The translations under genes were made by a program, and so were the position numbers. Below are positions 28,646-38,727 of a stretch of DNA of 64,000 nucleotides, in pieces. How positions within the stretch are numbered: position 1 is the first letter of the stretch; every line of letters starts with the position of its first letter. This DNA comes from Clostridia bacterium (GTDB lineage: Bacteria > Bacillota > Clostridia > Lachnospirales > Lachnospiraceae): assembly GCA_009929525.1 (NCBI GenBank), contig SAAH01000008.1, forward strand, positions 1 to 64,000, read 5' to 3'. Below the pieces are notes generated by a model. It worked only from the letters and a program-made list of their open reading frames with translations. It was not told the origin of the DNA and searched no databases.

Positions 28646-29174
28646 AAAAGAAATATTTAGAAGAAGAAAGCTGATCGAGCGCAGGCAGTTGGAAGACGAC
28701 AGCCGGAAAATATTTGAGAAGATAAGACGGATGCCGGAATTTGTGAAAGCAGGCTGCATCTATCTTTATATTGACTGCAAGAATGAAGTGATGACAGAGG
28801 ATATTGTCCGCGAAGCTTTGGCACTTGGAAAGAAGGTAGCAGCACCGAAGGTGATGGGTAAAGAAATGCTCTTCTTTGAGATCACATCTTATGATGATCT
28901 GGAGCCGGGAGGATTTGGGATCAGAGAACCGAAGGAAGGTTTGCCTTTAGCAGATGGTGAGGAAGGTTTCATGGTCATGCCGGGAGTTGCATTTGATCAG
29001 AAGAAGCATAGAGTCGGATATGGCGGCGGATTTTATGACCGTTATCTTATGTTACATACCAATCTTTATAAGGCGGCGATCGCTTTTGAACTGCAGATGA
29101 TGGATGAGGTTCCTTCAGAACCAACAGACATCTATCCGGACTGTATCATTACGGAAAAGAATATTTACAAATAA
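28623..29174 (+). CDS. 5-formyltetrahydrofolate cyclo-ligase
   Basis: KVMGKEMLFFEI, GFGIREPKEG, MPGVAFDQKKHRVGYGGGFYDRYL. Confidence 0.93.
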   Translation: METKQNIRKEIFRRRKLIERRQLEDDSRKIFEKIRRMPEFVKAGCIYLYIDCKNEVMTEDIVREALALGKKVAAPKVMGKEMLFFEITSYDDLEPGGFGIREPKEGLPLADGEEGFMVMPGVAFDQKKHRVGYGGGFYDRYLMLHTNLYKAAIAFELQMMDEVPSEPTDIYPDCIITEKNIYK

Positions 29175-29187
29175 ATCATAAGATACA

Positions 29188-29222
29188 AAGCATCGGGTTA
29201 AAGTACCGGTGCTTTTGTTATT
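29188..29222 (+). terminator. Possible Rho-independent terminator
   Basis: AAAGCATCGG ... CCGGTGCTTT followed by TGTTATTT. Confidence 0.6.
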
Positions 29223-29295
29223 TCCTCCCAGGTCTATTTTCCTATATATGGGCATATAGTAGGTACAAAAGGGAATTGAAGGAGGAACTAAAAAA

Positions 29296-30180
29296 ATGAT
29301 ACTGAATCAGGTATATTCCTGTGAAGAAATCCTGCAGGATATGAAAGAACTCTCGGAAACATATACAGACTTTATGACACTAAGGACTATGGGAGTGAGT
29401 CATGATGAACGTCCCATACCAATGATAAGGATTGGTCTTGGAATCGATTCACTTGTACTTACTGCAGGAATCCATGGAAGAGAGTCGGTCAATCCGGTTT
29501 TGATGGTAAAACTGGCGGAAGAATATGCCAAAGCTTATGCAAAGGATGACAATTTGAACGGATACCGGGTAAGAGAACTTTTGAACCGCTGCTCCGTATG
29601 TATCTTACCGCTGGTCAATCCGGATGGATATGAGGCGGCTACACAGGGATTTGATGCTCTTAGAAATCCAATATTGCGCCAATACTGCAAAATGAGGGGG
29701 ATTGAGTGGGAACACTGGAAATATAATGCAAGAGGTGTCGATATCAACAGGAATTTTCCATGTAAGTCCTATATCCAGCAGCAGCTGGGGGAATACCCTG
29801 CCAGTGAAAATGAGACACAGGCGCTCATGAAAGTATTTGAAGAATATGATACGGTCGGCTATATCGATTTTCATTCAAGAGGCAGGATCATCTATTATTA
29901 TCGTCAGGCGATGCCCTTTGCCTATAATCAGAAGAACCATAAACTGGCAAGATATATGCAGAAACTTTCAGATTACAATCTGGGAAAACGGGAAGAGGAA
30001 TATATGTCACGACTAAATGGCGGAAGTCCGGTAAATTATTACTCTGAACTTTTGAAAAAGCCTGCGATCACAGTAGAAACGATAGAGGAAAATGCCAGAT
30101 ATCCACTCGATCCGTCTTATCAGGAGAAGACATATCGGGAGATACAGGCACTTCCACTGGAAATTATTAATAAAACTTGA
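29296..30180 (+). CDS. M14 family zinc carboxypeptidase
   Basis: LTAGIHGRESVNP, LPLVNPDGYEAA, ARGVDINRNFPC, YIDFHSRG. Confidence 0.9.
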   Translation: MILNQVYSCEEILQDMKELSETYTDFMTLRTMGVSHDERPIPMIRIGLGIDSLVLTAGIHGRESVNPVLMVKLAEEYAKAYAKDDNLNGYRVRELLNRCSVCILPLVNPDGYEAATQGFDALRNPILRQYCKMRGIEWEHWKYNARGVDINRNFPCKSYIQQQLGEYPASENETQALMKVFEEYDTVGYIDFHSRGRIIYYYRQAMPFAYNQKNHKLARYMQKLSDYNLGKREEEYMSRLNGGSPVNYYSELLKKPAITVETIEENARYPLDPSYQEKTYREIQALPLEIINKT

Positions 30181-30205
30181 AACTGGAACACTGGATTGGT
30201 ATAAT
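30177..30205 (+). promoter_or_regulatory. Strong putative sigma-A promoter for miaB-mutS-mutL-miaA operon (TTGAAA-17-TATAAT, extended -10)
   Basis: TTGAAA 30177-30182 overlaps the preceding stop codon; 17-nt spacer; TGG-TATAAT 30200-30205. Confidence 0.7.
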
Positions 30206-30327
30206 GCAATATGGTGTACACTGGATGTTTTTATATCAGCAGCTAAATACAGGTACATCACAGGATATAGAGAAGGAAAAGTTCAAGATAAATCACAAGG
30301 AATCAATATACAGAAAAGAGGAGAATC

Positions 30328-31764
30328 ATGGAAGAATTTACATATATGCAGGAGCCGCCGTCACAGATGCCAGAATCTAAACGCCAGTACTTTTTTATGG
30401 AGCAGGCGAAAGATAAACTGGCAGAAAAAGAAAAAGAACTGGGAAGAAAACTTACTTTTTGCGTTGTGACATTTGGCTGTCAGATGAATGCCAGAGACTC
30501 AGAAAAACTGGAAGGAATCCTGGAAAAGATAGGATACCAGAAAACAGAAAAAGAAGAGGATGCAGATTTTGTGATCTATAATACATGTACGGTCAGGGAA
30601 AATGCAAACCAGAGAGTATACGGAAGACTGGGATATCTTGGAAGTATCAAGAAAAAGAAAAAACATATGATGATCGCTTTATGCGGATGTATGATGCAGG
30701 AACCTCATGTGGTAGAAAAACTGAAAAAGAGTTATCGTTTTGTTGATCTGATTTTCGGTACACACAACATATTCAAGTTTGGAGAACTTGTCTGCCAGGC
30801 TATGGATTCGGATCGAATGATCATCGACATTTGGGAAGATACCACGAAAATCGTTGAAAATCTGCCGATAGACCGAAAATATTCCTTCAAATCAGGAGTG
30901 AATATCATGTTCGGATGCAATAATTTCTGCAGCTACTGTATCGTACCATATGTAAGGGGAAGAGAAAGAAGCCGTAATCCGGAGGATATCATCGCAGAGA
31001 TCAAGAATCTTGTTCTTGATGGGGTTGTGGAAGTCATGCTTCTTGGACAAAATGTCAATTCTTATGGGAAGAATCTGGAAAATCCGATCACTTTTGCCAA
31101 ACTGCTGAGAAGAATAGAGGAAATTGAAGGATTAAAAAGAATCCGCTTTATGACCTCTCATCCGAAGGATCTTTCCGAGGAATTGATCGAAGTGATGGCC
31201 TCCAGCAAAAAAATCTGTAATCATCTTCATCTGCCGCTCCAGTCAGGAAGCAGCCGGATCTTAAAGGAAATGAACCGCAGATACACGAAAGAGGGTTATC
31301 TGGAACTGGTAGAGAGAATCCGCAAGGCCGTGCCTGACATTTCTCTTACGACAGATATCATTGTTGGATTCCCGGGAGAGACGGAAGAAGACTTTAAAGA
31401 GACATTGGACGTAATAAGCAAGGTCCGTTATGACAGTGCATTTACCTTTATCTATTCAAAAAGGACAGGAACACCGGCAGCCGTAAAGGAAGATCAGGTT
31501 CCCGAGGATGTTATCAAGGAACGCTTTGACCGGCTGCTTTTAGAGGTTCAGGATATCTCCAGAGAAATGTCAGGGAGATATGAGGGTACTGTGCAGGAAG
31601 TGCTTGTAGAAGGCATCAATGAGCAGGATGGAACACTGGTATCGGGACGAATGACGAATAACCTGTTGGTACATTTTCCAGGGGATGCTTCCATGATCGG
31701 AAGTTTATGTAAGGTTCATCTGGATGTATGCAAGGGATTTTATTATATGGGTACACGTATATAG
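30328..31764 (+). CDS. miaB: tRNA-2-methylthio-N6-dimethylallyladenosine synthase MiaB
   Basis: TFGCQMNARDSEKLEGIL, CNNFCSYCIVPYVRGRERSR radical-SAM, TRAM-like C terminus. Confidence 0.96.
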   Translation: MEEFTYMQEPPSQMPESKRQYFFMEQAKDKLAEKEKELGRKLTFCVVTFGCQMNARDSEKLEGILEKIGYQKTEKEEDADFVIYNTCTVRENANQRVYGRLGYLGSIKKKKKHMMIALCGCMMQEPHVVEKLKKSYRFVDLIFGTHNIFKFGELVCQAMDSDRMIIDIWEDTTKIVENLPIDRKYSFKSGVNIMFGCNNFCSYCIVPYVRGRERSRNPEDIIAEIKNLVLDGVVEVMLLGQNVNSYGKNLENPITFAKLLRRIEEIEGLKRIRFMTSHPKDLSEELIEVMASSKKICNHLHLPLQSGSSRILKEMNRRYTKEGYLELVERIRKAVPDISLTTDIIVGFPGETEEDFKETLDVISKVRYDSAFTFIYSKRTGTPAAVKEDQVPEDVIKERFDRLLLEVQDISREMSGRYEGTVQEVLVEGINEQDGTLVSGRMTNNLLVHFPGDASMIGSLCKVHLDVCKGFYYMGTRI

Positions 31765-31782
31765 GAGAGGAAGGAAAAAAAG

Positions 31783-34428
31783 TTGGGCAATTTATCACCA
31801 ATGATGCAGCATTATGTGAAGACAAAGGATGAATATAAGGATTGTATCCTGTTTTATCGTCTCGGAGATTTTTATGAGATGTTTTTTGATGATGCGATCA
31901 CTGTTTCAAGAGAACTGGAGATCACGCTTACAGGAAAAGACTGTGGGCTCGAAGAGCGGGCACCTATGTGCGGAGTCCCCTATCATGCAGTGGATACATA
32001 TATCAATCGGTTAATCGAAAAGGGCTATAAGGTAGCTATCTGTGAGCAGGTAGAGGATCCAAGACAGGCCAAGGGAATGGTAAAGCGGGAAGTTACCCGG
32101 GTGGTCACTCCGGGAACAAATCTCAATATGCAGGATCTGGATGAAGGAAAAAATAATTACCTCATGTCTATCGTATGCATGGAAGATCATTATGGCGTGT
32201 CAGTATCCGATGTCACAACCGGTGACTGCTTTGTCACAGAGGTGGACAAAGATAGAAAGCTTCTTGACGAGATCAACAAATTTGCACCGGCAGAGATCAT
32301 ATGCAATGATGCTTTTTTGGTGAGCGGTCTGGATATCGAAGATATGCGAAACAGACTGCATATCTCGGTTTCTGCTTTGGAACCATGGTACTTCGGAGAT
32401 GATATCTGTCATCAGACGCTGCTGGAGCATTTTAAGATATCTTCTCTGGATGGTTTGGGACTGGCTGATTATGACAGCGGGATCATAGCTGCCGGTGCAA
32501 TGTTTCGATATCTTCTGGAGACGCAGAAAACATCTCTGGATCATATGAACAAGATCATTCCCTATGTAACTGAAAAGTATATGGTGATAGACAGTTCAAG
32601 CCGGCGTAACCTTGAACTTGTGGAGACACTTCGGGAAAAGCAAAAAAGGGGCTCTCTTTTGTGGGTCCTCGACAAAACAAAAACTGCGATGGGTGCACGT
32701 ATGCTTCGAAGCTTTGTGGAGCAGCCACTGATTGATTCGGATGAGATCAATGAGAGGCTGGATGCACTGACAGAATTGAATCTTCAGGCGATGCTAAGGG
32801 AGGAAATACGCGAATACCTGAATCCGGTATATGATCTGGAACGCCTTGTAAGCCGTATCAGCTATCGCTCAGCAAATCCAAGAGATCTGATCGCATTTAA
32901 GACATCTCTTGAGATGCTTCCTCATATTAAGAATCTGCTAAAAGATTTTACCAGTCCTCTTCTTAAAAGAATCAATGAGCAGTTGGATGGCCTGGAAGAT
33001 CTGTATGCGATCATTGATCAGTCCATAGCAGATGATCCGCCTCTTGTCATAAGAGAGGGAAGTATCATCAAAGACGGATACAATGAACAGGTGGACCGCT
33101 ACCGTCATTCAAAAACGGAGGGAAAAACCTGGCTTGCTGAACTTGAGGCAGAAGAAAAAGAAAAAACAGGGATAAGAAATCTTAAGATAAAGTATAATAA
33201 AGTATTTGGCTATTACCTGGAAGTCACGAACAGCTTCAAGGAACTGGTGCCTGAATATTATACCAGAAAGCAGACGCTGACTAATGCAGAACGTTATATC
33301 ACTCCAAAGCTAAAAGAGCTGGAAGATATGATCCTGGGTGCGGAGGATAAGCTTTATGCTCTGGAATATGATCTTTTTTGTGATGTCAGAGATAAGATCG
33401 CACTGGAGATCCCGAGGATACAGGAGACTGCAAAGGCAATTGCGTTATTAGATGTATTTGCCTCTCTTTCTGTGGTTTCCCAGAGAAACAACTTTGTCCG
33501 TCCTACGGTAAACAACAAAGGAATCATTGATATAAAAAATGGTCGTCATCCTGTAGTGGAGAAGATGATCACAAATGATATGTTTATCGCAAATGATACG
33601 TACTTAGATAATGGAAGCAAACGGGTATCTATTATCACCGGTCCTAATATGGCAGGAAAATCCACCTATATGAGACAGGCTGCTCTGATCGTGCTCATGG
33701 CTCAGATCGGGTCTTTTGTACCAGCAGAAAAAGCTAAAATTGGTGTGGTAGACCGCATCTTTACCCGTGTAGGTGCCTCCGATGACCTGGCCAGCGGACA
33801 AAGTACTTTCATGGTGGAGATGACGGAGGTGGCAAATATATTGCGAAATGCCACATCAAAGAGTCTGCTGATCCTTGATGAGATAGGAAGAGGAACAAGT
33901 ACCTTTGATGGTCTGTCCATTGCATGGGCAGTGATAGAACATATCAGTAACACAAAACTTTTGGGGGCGAAGACATTATTTGCCACCCATTATCATGAAC
34001 TTACAGAGCTGGAAGATAAGATACCAGGTGTCAACAATTACTGTATCGCAGTAAAGGAAAATGGCGATGACATCGTTTTTCTTAGAAAGATCATTAAGGG
34101 CGGAGCAGATAAAAGTTATGGTATTCAGGTCGCAAAACTGGCAGGTGTGCCAGACAGCGTGATAGAGCGGGCAAAAGAACTGGTGGAAGAACTGGTAAAT
34201 GCAGATATCACGGGAGCTATCAAAGATATGGCTCAAAACATGAAAAAACCAAAGACAAAATCAGTGCATTATGACGAACTCGAACTGGAGCAGATCTCAT
34301 TATTTGATACGGTGCAGGATCAGGATATTTTAGAAGAATTAAAAACTATCGATGTATCGAATCTGACACCTATGGATGCACTGAATACGATATACCGGCT
34401 GCAAAACAAGCTGAAAAATCGTTGGTAG
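31783..34428 (+). CDS. mutS: DNA mismatch repair protein MutS
   Basis: LSPMMQHYVKTKDEYKDCILFYRLGDFYEMFFDDA, TGPNMAGKSTYMRQ, DEIGRGTSTFDGLSIAWA; start TTG 31783 or ATG 31801. Confidence 0.98.
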   Translation: MGNLSPMMQHYVKTKDEYKDCILFYRLGDFYEMFFDDAITVSRELEITLTGKDCGLEERAPMCGVPYHAVDTYINRLIEKGYKVAICEQVEDPRQAKGMVKREVTRVVTPGTNLNMQDLDEGKNNYLMSIVCMEDHYGVSVSDVTTGDCFVTEVDKDRKLLDEINKFAPAEIICNDAFLVSGLDIEDMRNRLHISVSALEPWYFGDDICHQTLLEHFKISSLDGLGLADYDSGIIAAGAMFRYLLETQKTSLDHMNKIIPYVTEKYMVIDSSSRRNLELVETLREKQKRGSLLWVLDKTKTAMGARMLRSFVEQPLIDSDEINERLDALTELNLQAMLREEIREYLNPVYDLERLVSRISYRSANPRDLIAFKTSLEMLPHIKNLLKDFTSPLLKRINEQLDGLEDLYAIIDQSIADDPPLVIREGSIIKDGYNEQVDRYRHSKTEGKTWLAELEAEEKEKTGIRNLKIKYNKVFGYYLEVTNSFKELVPEYYTRKQTLTNAERYITPKLKELEDMILGAEDKLYALEYDLFCDVRDKIALEIPRIQETAKAIALLDVFASLSVVSQRNNFVRPTVNNKGIIDIKNGRHPVVEKMITNDMFIANDTYLDNGSKRVSIITGPNMAGKSTYMRQAALIVLMAQIGSFVPAEKAKIGVVDRIFTRVGASDDLASGQSTFMVEMTEVANILRNATSKSLLILDEIGRGTSTFDGLSIAWAVIEHISNTKLLGAKTLFATHYHELTELEDKIPGVNNYCIAVKENGDDIVFLRKIIKGGADKSYGIQVAKLAGVPDSVIERAKELVEELVNADITGAIKDMAQNMKKPKTKSVHYDELELEQISLFDTVQDQDILEELKTIDVSNLTPMDALNTIYRLQNKLKNRW

Positions 34429-34446
34429 AAGACGACAGGAGGATGT

Positions 34447-36453
34447 ATGAAAAGACAAATTTGTGTTCTGGATCAAAATACAATTGATAAGATTGCTGCC
34501 GGTGAGGTGGTGGAACGTCCTGCGTCTGTTGTAAAAGAACTGGTGGAAAATGCGATCGATGCAGGGGCGGGGGCTGTCACAGTGGAGGTAAAGGAAGGTG
34601 GCATTTCTTTTATCAGGATCACAGACAATGGTTCTGGTATAGAAAAATCACAGGTTCCTTTGGCTTTTGTTCGCCATGCGACCAGTAAGATCCGGGAAGT
34701 GGATGACCTGCTAAAGATTTCCTCTCTGGGATTTCGTGGTGAGGCTCTTTCCAGCATTGCTGCTGTTTCACAGGTAGAACTTATCACTAAGCCTCATGAA
34801 CAGTTTATCGGTACCAGATATATGATAGAAGGCGGGATAGAAAAAAGTTTTGAAGAGATTGGTGCTCCGGATGGAACAACTTTTCTTATCAGAAATCTTT
34901 TTTATAACACTCCTGCCAGGGCAAAGTTTTTAAAAACCCCGACGACGGAGGCTGGATACATCAGCAGCTTTATGGAACAGCTGGCTCTTTCCCATCCCCA
35001 TATTTCTTTTAAGTATATGCAAAATGGACAGACCAAATTACATACTTCAGGGAATGATAATCTAAAAGAAGTCATCTATCAAATCTATGGACGGGAACTT
35101 ACACGGGAATTGGTTGAGATTGATGACAGCGATGAAGACGGAGATTTTCAAATAAAAGGATATATTGGGAAACCGACTATATCCCGTGGTAATAGAAATT
35201 TTGAGAATTACTATGTGAATGGCCGTTATGTGAAAAGTAAGGTGATCATGAAGGCTATCGAGGATGCTTATCATACTTTCATGATGCAGCATAAGTATCC
35301 ATTTACCTCTTTGTATCTGACGATACGGGGAGAGGATGTGGATATCAACGTACATCCAACCAAGATGGAGGTGCGTTTTTCCAATCAGGAACTCGTTTAT
35401 CGCCGGGTACATCAGGCGATCCTTACGGGACTTCAGAAAAAAGAATTGATTCCGGAAGTTACGATAGATGAGGAAAGAAGAACTCCAAAACCGCAGGAAA
35501 AAAGGACTCCGGTCAGTGCACCGGAACCATTTGAATATAAAAGGCGCGAACTTGAGCAAAGGAAAGAACAAAAACCTTCCTTTCATGTGGCTACCTCAGA
35601 GATGATCAGGGAATCTGCTGCATATACGCAAAAAGAACCGTTGGCATCAAAGGAACCGTCAACATCAAAGGAAACGTTAGCATCAAAGGAACCGTTGATG
35701 CAGAAGGGATCTTTCCATCAAAAGGAACTTCGGGAAACACCTTTACAGGATATTGCTCAGGATAAGCCGCTGGAAGAACCACAGGAAGAACCACAGGAAG
35801 AACCACAGGAAGAACCACAGGAAAAGCCAACACAGATGGAACTCTTCGATGGGAAACTGTTATCTGAAAAGGCGAAGGCTCATCATAAGATCATAGGACA
35901 GATTTTTGATACCTACTGGATGGTCCAGATGGAAGACAAGCTTTATATTATTGATCAGCATGCGGCCCATGAAAAAGTGTTGTATGAAAGAATTGTCAGG
36001 CAGATCAGGGAACGAAGCGTGACTTCTCAATTGATAAGCCCGCCGCTCATCATATCGCTTAATCTTGAAGAACAGGATATGATGAAAAAATATATGGAAG
36101 TATTTACTTCGATAGGATTCGAAATTGAATCTTTTGGAGGAAGGGATTACAGCATCCGGGCGGTACCGCAGAACTTGTTTGGACTTACCGGAAGAGAATT
36201 TTTTATAGAGATTTTGGATCATCTGGAGGATAACCCGGCATCAAAGACGCCGGAAGTACTCCTTGACCGGATGGCGACCATGGCATGCAAGGCAGCGGTA
36301 AAGAGGAATCAGCATCTTTCTTCGATGGAGGCACAGGCTTTGATCGATGAACTTTTAACACTGGATAACCCTTATAATTGCCCTCATGGCCGCCCGACGA
36401 TCATTTCTATGACAAAATATGAACTGGAAAAGAAATTTAAACGGATTGTGTAG
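34447..36453 (+). CDS. mutL: DNA mismatch repair protein MutL
   Basis: IDKIAAGEVVERPASVVKELVENAIDAGA, GFRGEALSSI, C-terminal DQHAAHEKVLYE, CPHGRPT. Confidence 0.98.
   Translation: MKRQICVLDQNTIDKIAAGEVVERPASVVKELVENAIDAGAGAVTVEVKEGGISFIRITDNGSGIEKSQVPLAFVRHATSKIREVDDLLKISSLGFRGEALSSIAAVSQVELITKPHEQFIGTRYMIEGGIEKSFEEIGAPDGTTFLIRNLFYNTPARAKFLKTPTTEAGYISSFMEQLALSHPHISFKYMQNGQTKLHTSGNDNLKEVIYQIYGRELTRELVEIDDSDEDGDFQIKGYIGKPTISRGNRNFENYYVNGRYVKSKVIMKAIEDAYHTFMMQHKYPFTSLYLTIRGEDVDINVHPTKMEVRFSNQELVYRRVHQAILTGLQKKELIPEVTIDEERRTPKPQEKRTPVSAPEPFEYKRRELEQRKEQKPSFHVATSEMIRESAAYTQKEPLASKEPSTSKETLASKEPLMQKGSFHQKELRETPLQDIAQDKPLEEPQEEPQEEPQEEPQEKPTQMELFDGKLLSEKAKAHHKIIGQIFDTYWMVQMEDKLYIIDQHAAHEKVLYERIVRQIRERSVTSQLISPPLIISLNLEEQDMMKKYMEVFTSIGFEIESFGGRDYSIRAVPQNLFGLTGREFFIEILDHLEDNPASKTPEVLLDRMATMACKAAVKRNQHLSSMEAQALIDELLTLDNPYNCPHGRPTIISMTKYELEKKFKRIV
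35773..35820 (+). repeat. In-frame 12-bp x4 tandem repeat in mutL linker
   Basis: GAAGAACCACAG repeated four times, encoding the EEPQ repeat. Confidence 0.95.
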
Positions 36454-37431
36454 GTGAAGATGTTGAAGAAACCATTGATCATACTGACTGGACCGACTGC
36501 TGTCGGTAAAACAAATCTTTCGATAAAGTTGGCGAAAGAGGTAGATGGAGAGATTATTTCCGCAGACTCCATGCAGGTTTATCGATATATGGATATTGGA
36601 TCGGCCAAGATCCATCCCGACGAGATGCAGGGTGTTCCCCATCATCTGGTTGACTGTCTGGATCCGGAGGAAGAATTCAATGTGGTCAGATTCCAGAAGA
36701 TGGCAAAGGAAGCGATGGAAGGCATCTATGAGCGGGGCAGGATTCCCATACTGGTAGGTGGTACAGGATTCTACATACAGGCAGTGACCGGTGATATCGA
36801 TTTTTCTGAGAATGGAGAGGATGATACCTATAGGAAAACATTGGAAAAACTGGCCGATGAAAAAGGTGCCGGATATCTTCACGATATGCTTGAGAAGATA
36901 GATCCTGCATCAGCTGAGGCTATCCATGCCAACAATATAAAAAGAGTGATTCGTGCTCTCGAGTATTATGAGCAGACAGGCAGCCCGATCTCCCGGCATA
37001 ATGAAGAACAGAGAAAGAAAGAGAGTCCTTATAACCTGGCTTATTTTGTTTTAAATGATGAGAGAGTCCGTTTGTATCAACGGATCGATCAACGGATCGA
37101 TGAGATGCTTACACAGGGACTTATCGAAGAAGTGAAACGTTTGATGGACAGAGGCTGTCACAAAGATATGGTATCTATGCAGGGACTGGGATATAAGGAA
37201 ATGCTTTCCTATCTGGATGGTACCTGGGATCTTGATGAGGCAGTTTATGTTTTGAAACGGGACACGAGACATTTTGCCAAAAGACAGATCACCTGGTTTA
37301 AACGGGAACGACAGGTGGAATGGTTTAATAAATCGGATTATGATTACGATGATGAGAAAATTCTGTCTGATATGATGAAGTCATTGGAAGAAAAAAATAT
37401 CATCATACCGCAGGAAGAAAGAAGGATATAG
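36454..37431 (+). CDS. miaA: tRNA dimethylallyltransferase MiaA
   Basis: LTGPTAVGKTNLSIKLA, ISADSMQVYRYMDIGSAK, PHHLVDCLDP, GGTGFYIQA; GTG at 36454 or ATG at 36460. Confidence 0.97.
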   Translation: MKMLKKPLIILTGPTAVGKTNLSIKLAKEVDGEIISADSMQVYRYMDIGSAKIHPDEMQGVPHHLVDCLDPEEEFNVVRFQKMAKEAMEGIYERGRIPILVGGTGFYIQAVTGDIDFSENGEDDTYRKTLEKLADEKGAGYLHDMLEKIDPASAEAIHANNIKRVIRALEYYEQTGSPISRHNEEQRKKESPYNLAYFVLNDERVRLYQRIDQRIDEMLTQGLIEEVKRLMDRGCHKDMVSMQGLGYKEMLSYLDGTWDLDEAVYVLKRDTRHFAKRQITWFKRERQVEWFNKSDYDYDDEKILSDMMKSLEEKNIIIPQEERRI

Positions 37432-37434
37432 AGA

Positions 37435-38727
37435 ATGGAAATAGCAATGACGCGTGAAATGTATAAAGAAATGGGTATAGACAGCGAGGTATTCGATTTT
37501 TGTCAGAAGATTGCATCTGGCCTTACAGAAAGATTTTCGAAGATCGATCAGATAGCAGAATATAATCAGCTGAAAGTAGTAAATGCAATGCAGCAGTGCA
37601 GAGCCAGTGAGGCTTGTTTGTATGCATCCAGTGGTTATGGATATAACGATGTGGGGAGAGATACGCTGGAGGATATTTATGCGGCTGTATTTCATACAGA
37701 GGCAGCACTGGTCCGTCCGCAGATCGCCTGTGGGACCCATGCATTGGCAGTAGCCCTTTCCGGCAATCTTCGTCCTGGTGACGAATTGCTTTCTCCAGTG
37801 GGAAAACCTTATGATACTCTTGAAGAAGTGATCGGAATCCGTCCTTCCAATGGTTCATTGGCAGAGTATGGTGTAAGTTATCGTCAGGTAGACCTTTTGG
37901 AAGACGGTGAATTTGATTATGAGAATATAAGAAAAGCAATCAACGAGAAAACAAAACTGGTCACGATCCAGCGTTCAAAGGGCTATCAGACCCGCCCGAC
38001 CTTGTCAGTTGCCAGAATAGGCGAACTGATTTCATTTGTTAAGGAAATCAAACCGGATGTGATCTGTATGGTCGATAACTGCTACGGTGAATTCGTGGAG
38101 ACGATGGAGCCTACCGACGTGGGAGCAGACCTGGTGGTTGGTTCTCTTATTAAGAATCCAGGCGGCGGTCTCGCACCGATCGGCGGATATATCGCAGGAA
38201 AGAAAGCGTATGTGGACAATGCTGCATATCGTCTCACATCCCCGGGACTGGGAAAAGAGGTTGGGGCAACGCTTGGAGTAAATCAGCCATTTTATCAGGG
38301 ATTTTTCCTTGCTCCGACCGTTACGGCAAATGCACTGAAGGGTGCTGTTTTTGCTGCTAATGTATACGAACGTCTTGGCTTTTCGGTTGTTCCTGACAGC
38401 AGGGAGAGCCGTCATGATATCATTCAGGCGGTAACTCTGGATTCTGCTGAGCGGGTGATCGCATTTTGTAAGGGAATCCAGGCAGCAGCACCGATAGACA
38501 GCTATGTGGATCCGGAACCGTGGGCGATGCCGGGATATGACAGTGATGTGATCATGGCGGCAGGTGCATTTGTCCAGGGCTCTTCTATTGAACTTAGTGC
38601 AGATGGACCGATCAAGCCGCCGTATGCGGTATATTTTCAGGGCGGACTTACATGGGAACATGCAAAGTTTGGTATCATGATGAGCCTACAAAAATTATAT
38701 GAAAAGGAGCTGGTACAGCTGCCATGA
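37435..38727 (+). CDS. Methionine gamma-lyase family PLP protein (YnbB-like)
   Basis: ASSGYGYNDVGRDTLEDIYA, RPQIACGTHALAVAL, DNCYGEFVE, GSLIKNPGGGLAPIGGYIAG. Confidence 0.88.
   Translation: MEIAMTREMYKEMGIDSEVFDFCQKIASGLTERFSKIDQIAEYNQLKVVNAMQQCRASEACLYASSGYGYNDVGRDTLEDIYAAVFHTEAALVRPQIACGTHALAVALSGNLRPGDELLSPVGKPYDTLEEVIGIRPSNGSLAEYGVSYRQVDLLEDGEFDYENIRKAINEKTKLVTIQRSKGYQTRPTLSVARIGELISFVKEIKPDVICMVDNCYGEFVETMEPTDVGADLVVGSLIKNPGGGLAPIGGYIAGKKAYVDNAAYRLTSPGLGKEVGATLGVNQPFYQGFFLAPTVTANALKGAVFAANVYERLGFSVVPDSRESRHDIIQAVTLDSAERVIAFCKGIQAAAPIDSYVDPEPWAMPGYDSDVIMAAGAFVQGSSIELSADGPIKPPYAVYFQGGLTWEHAKFGIMMSLQKLYEKELVQLP

Noticed and set aside
35634-35825. Regular repeats considered as a CRISPR array
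   Set aside because: Units are 12-18 bp, contiguous, in frame and inside mutL; no spacers.
38032-38661. 209-aa minus-strand ORF antisense to the YnbB-like gene
   Set aside because: Shadow ORF of a conserved PLP enzyme gene.
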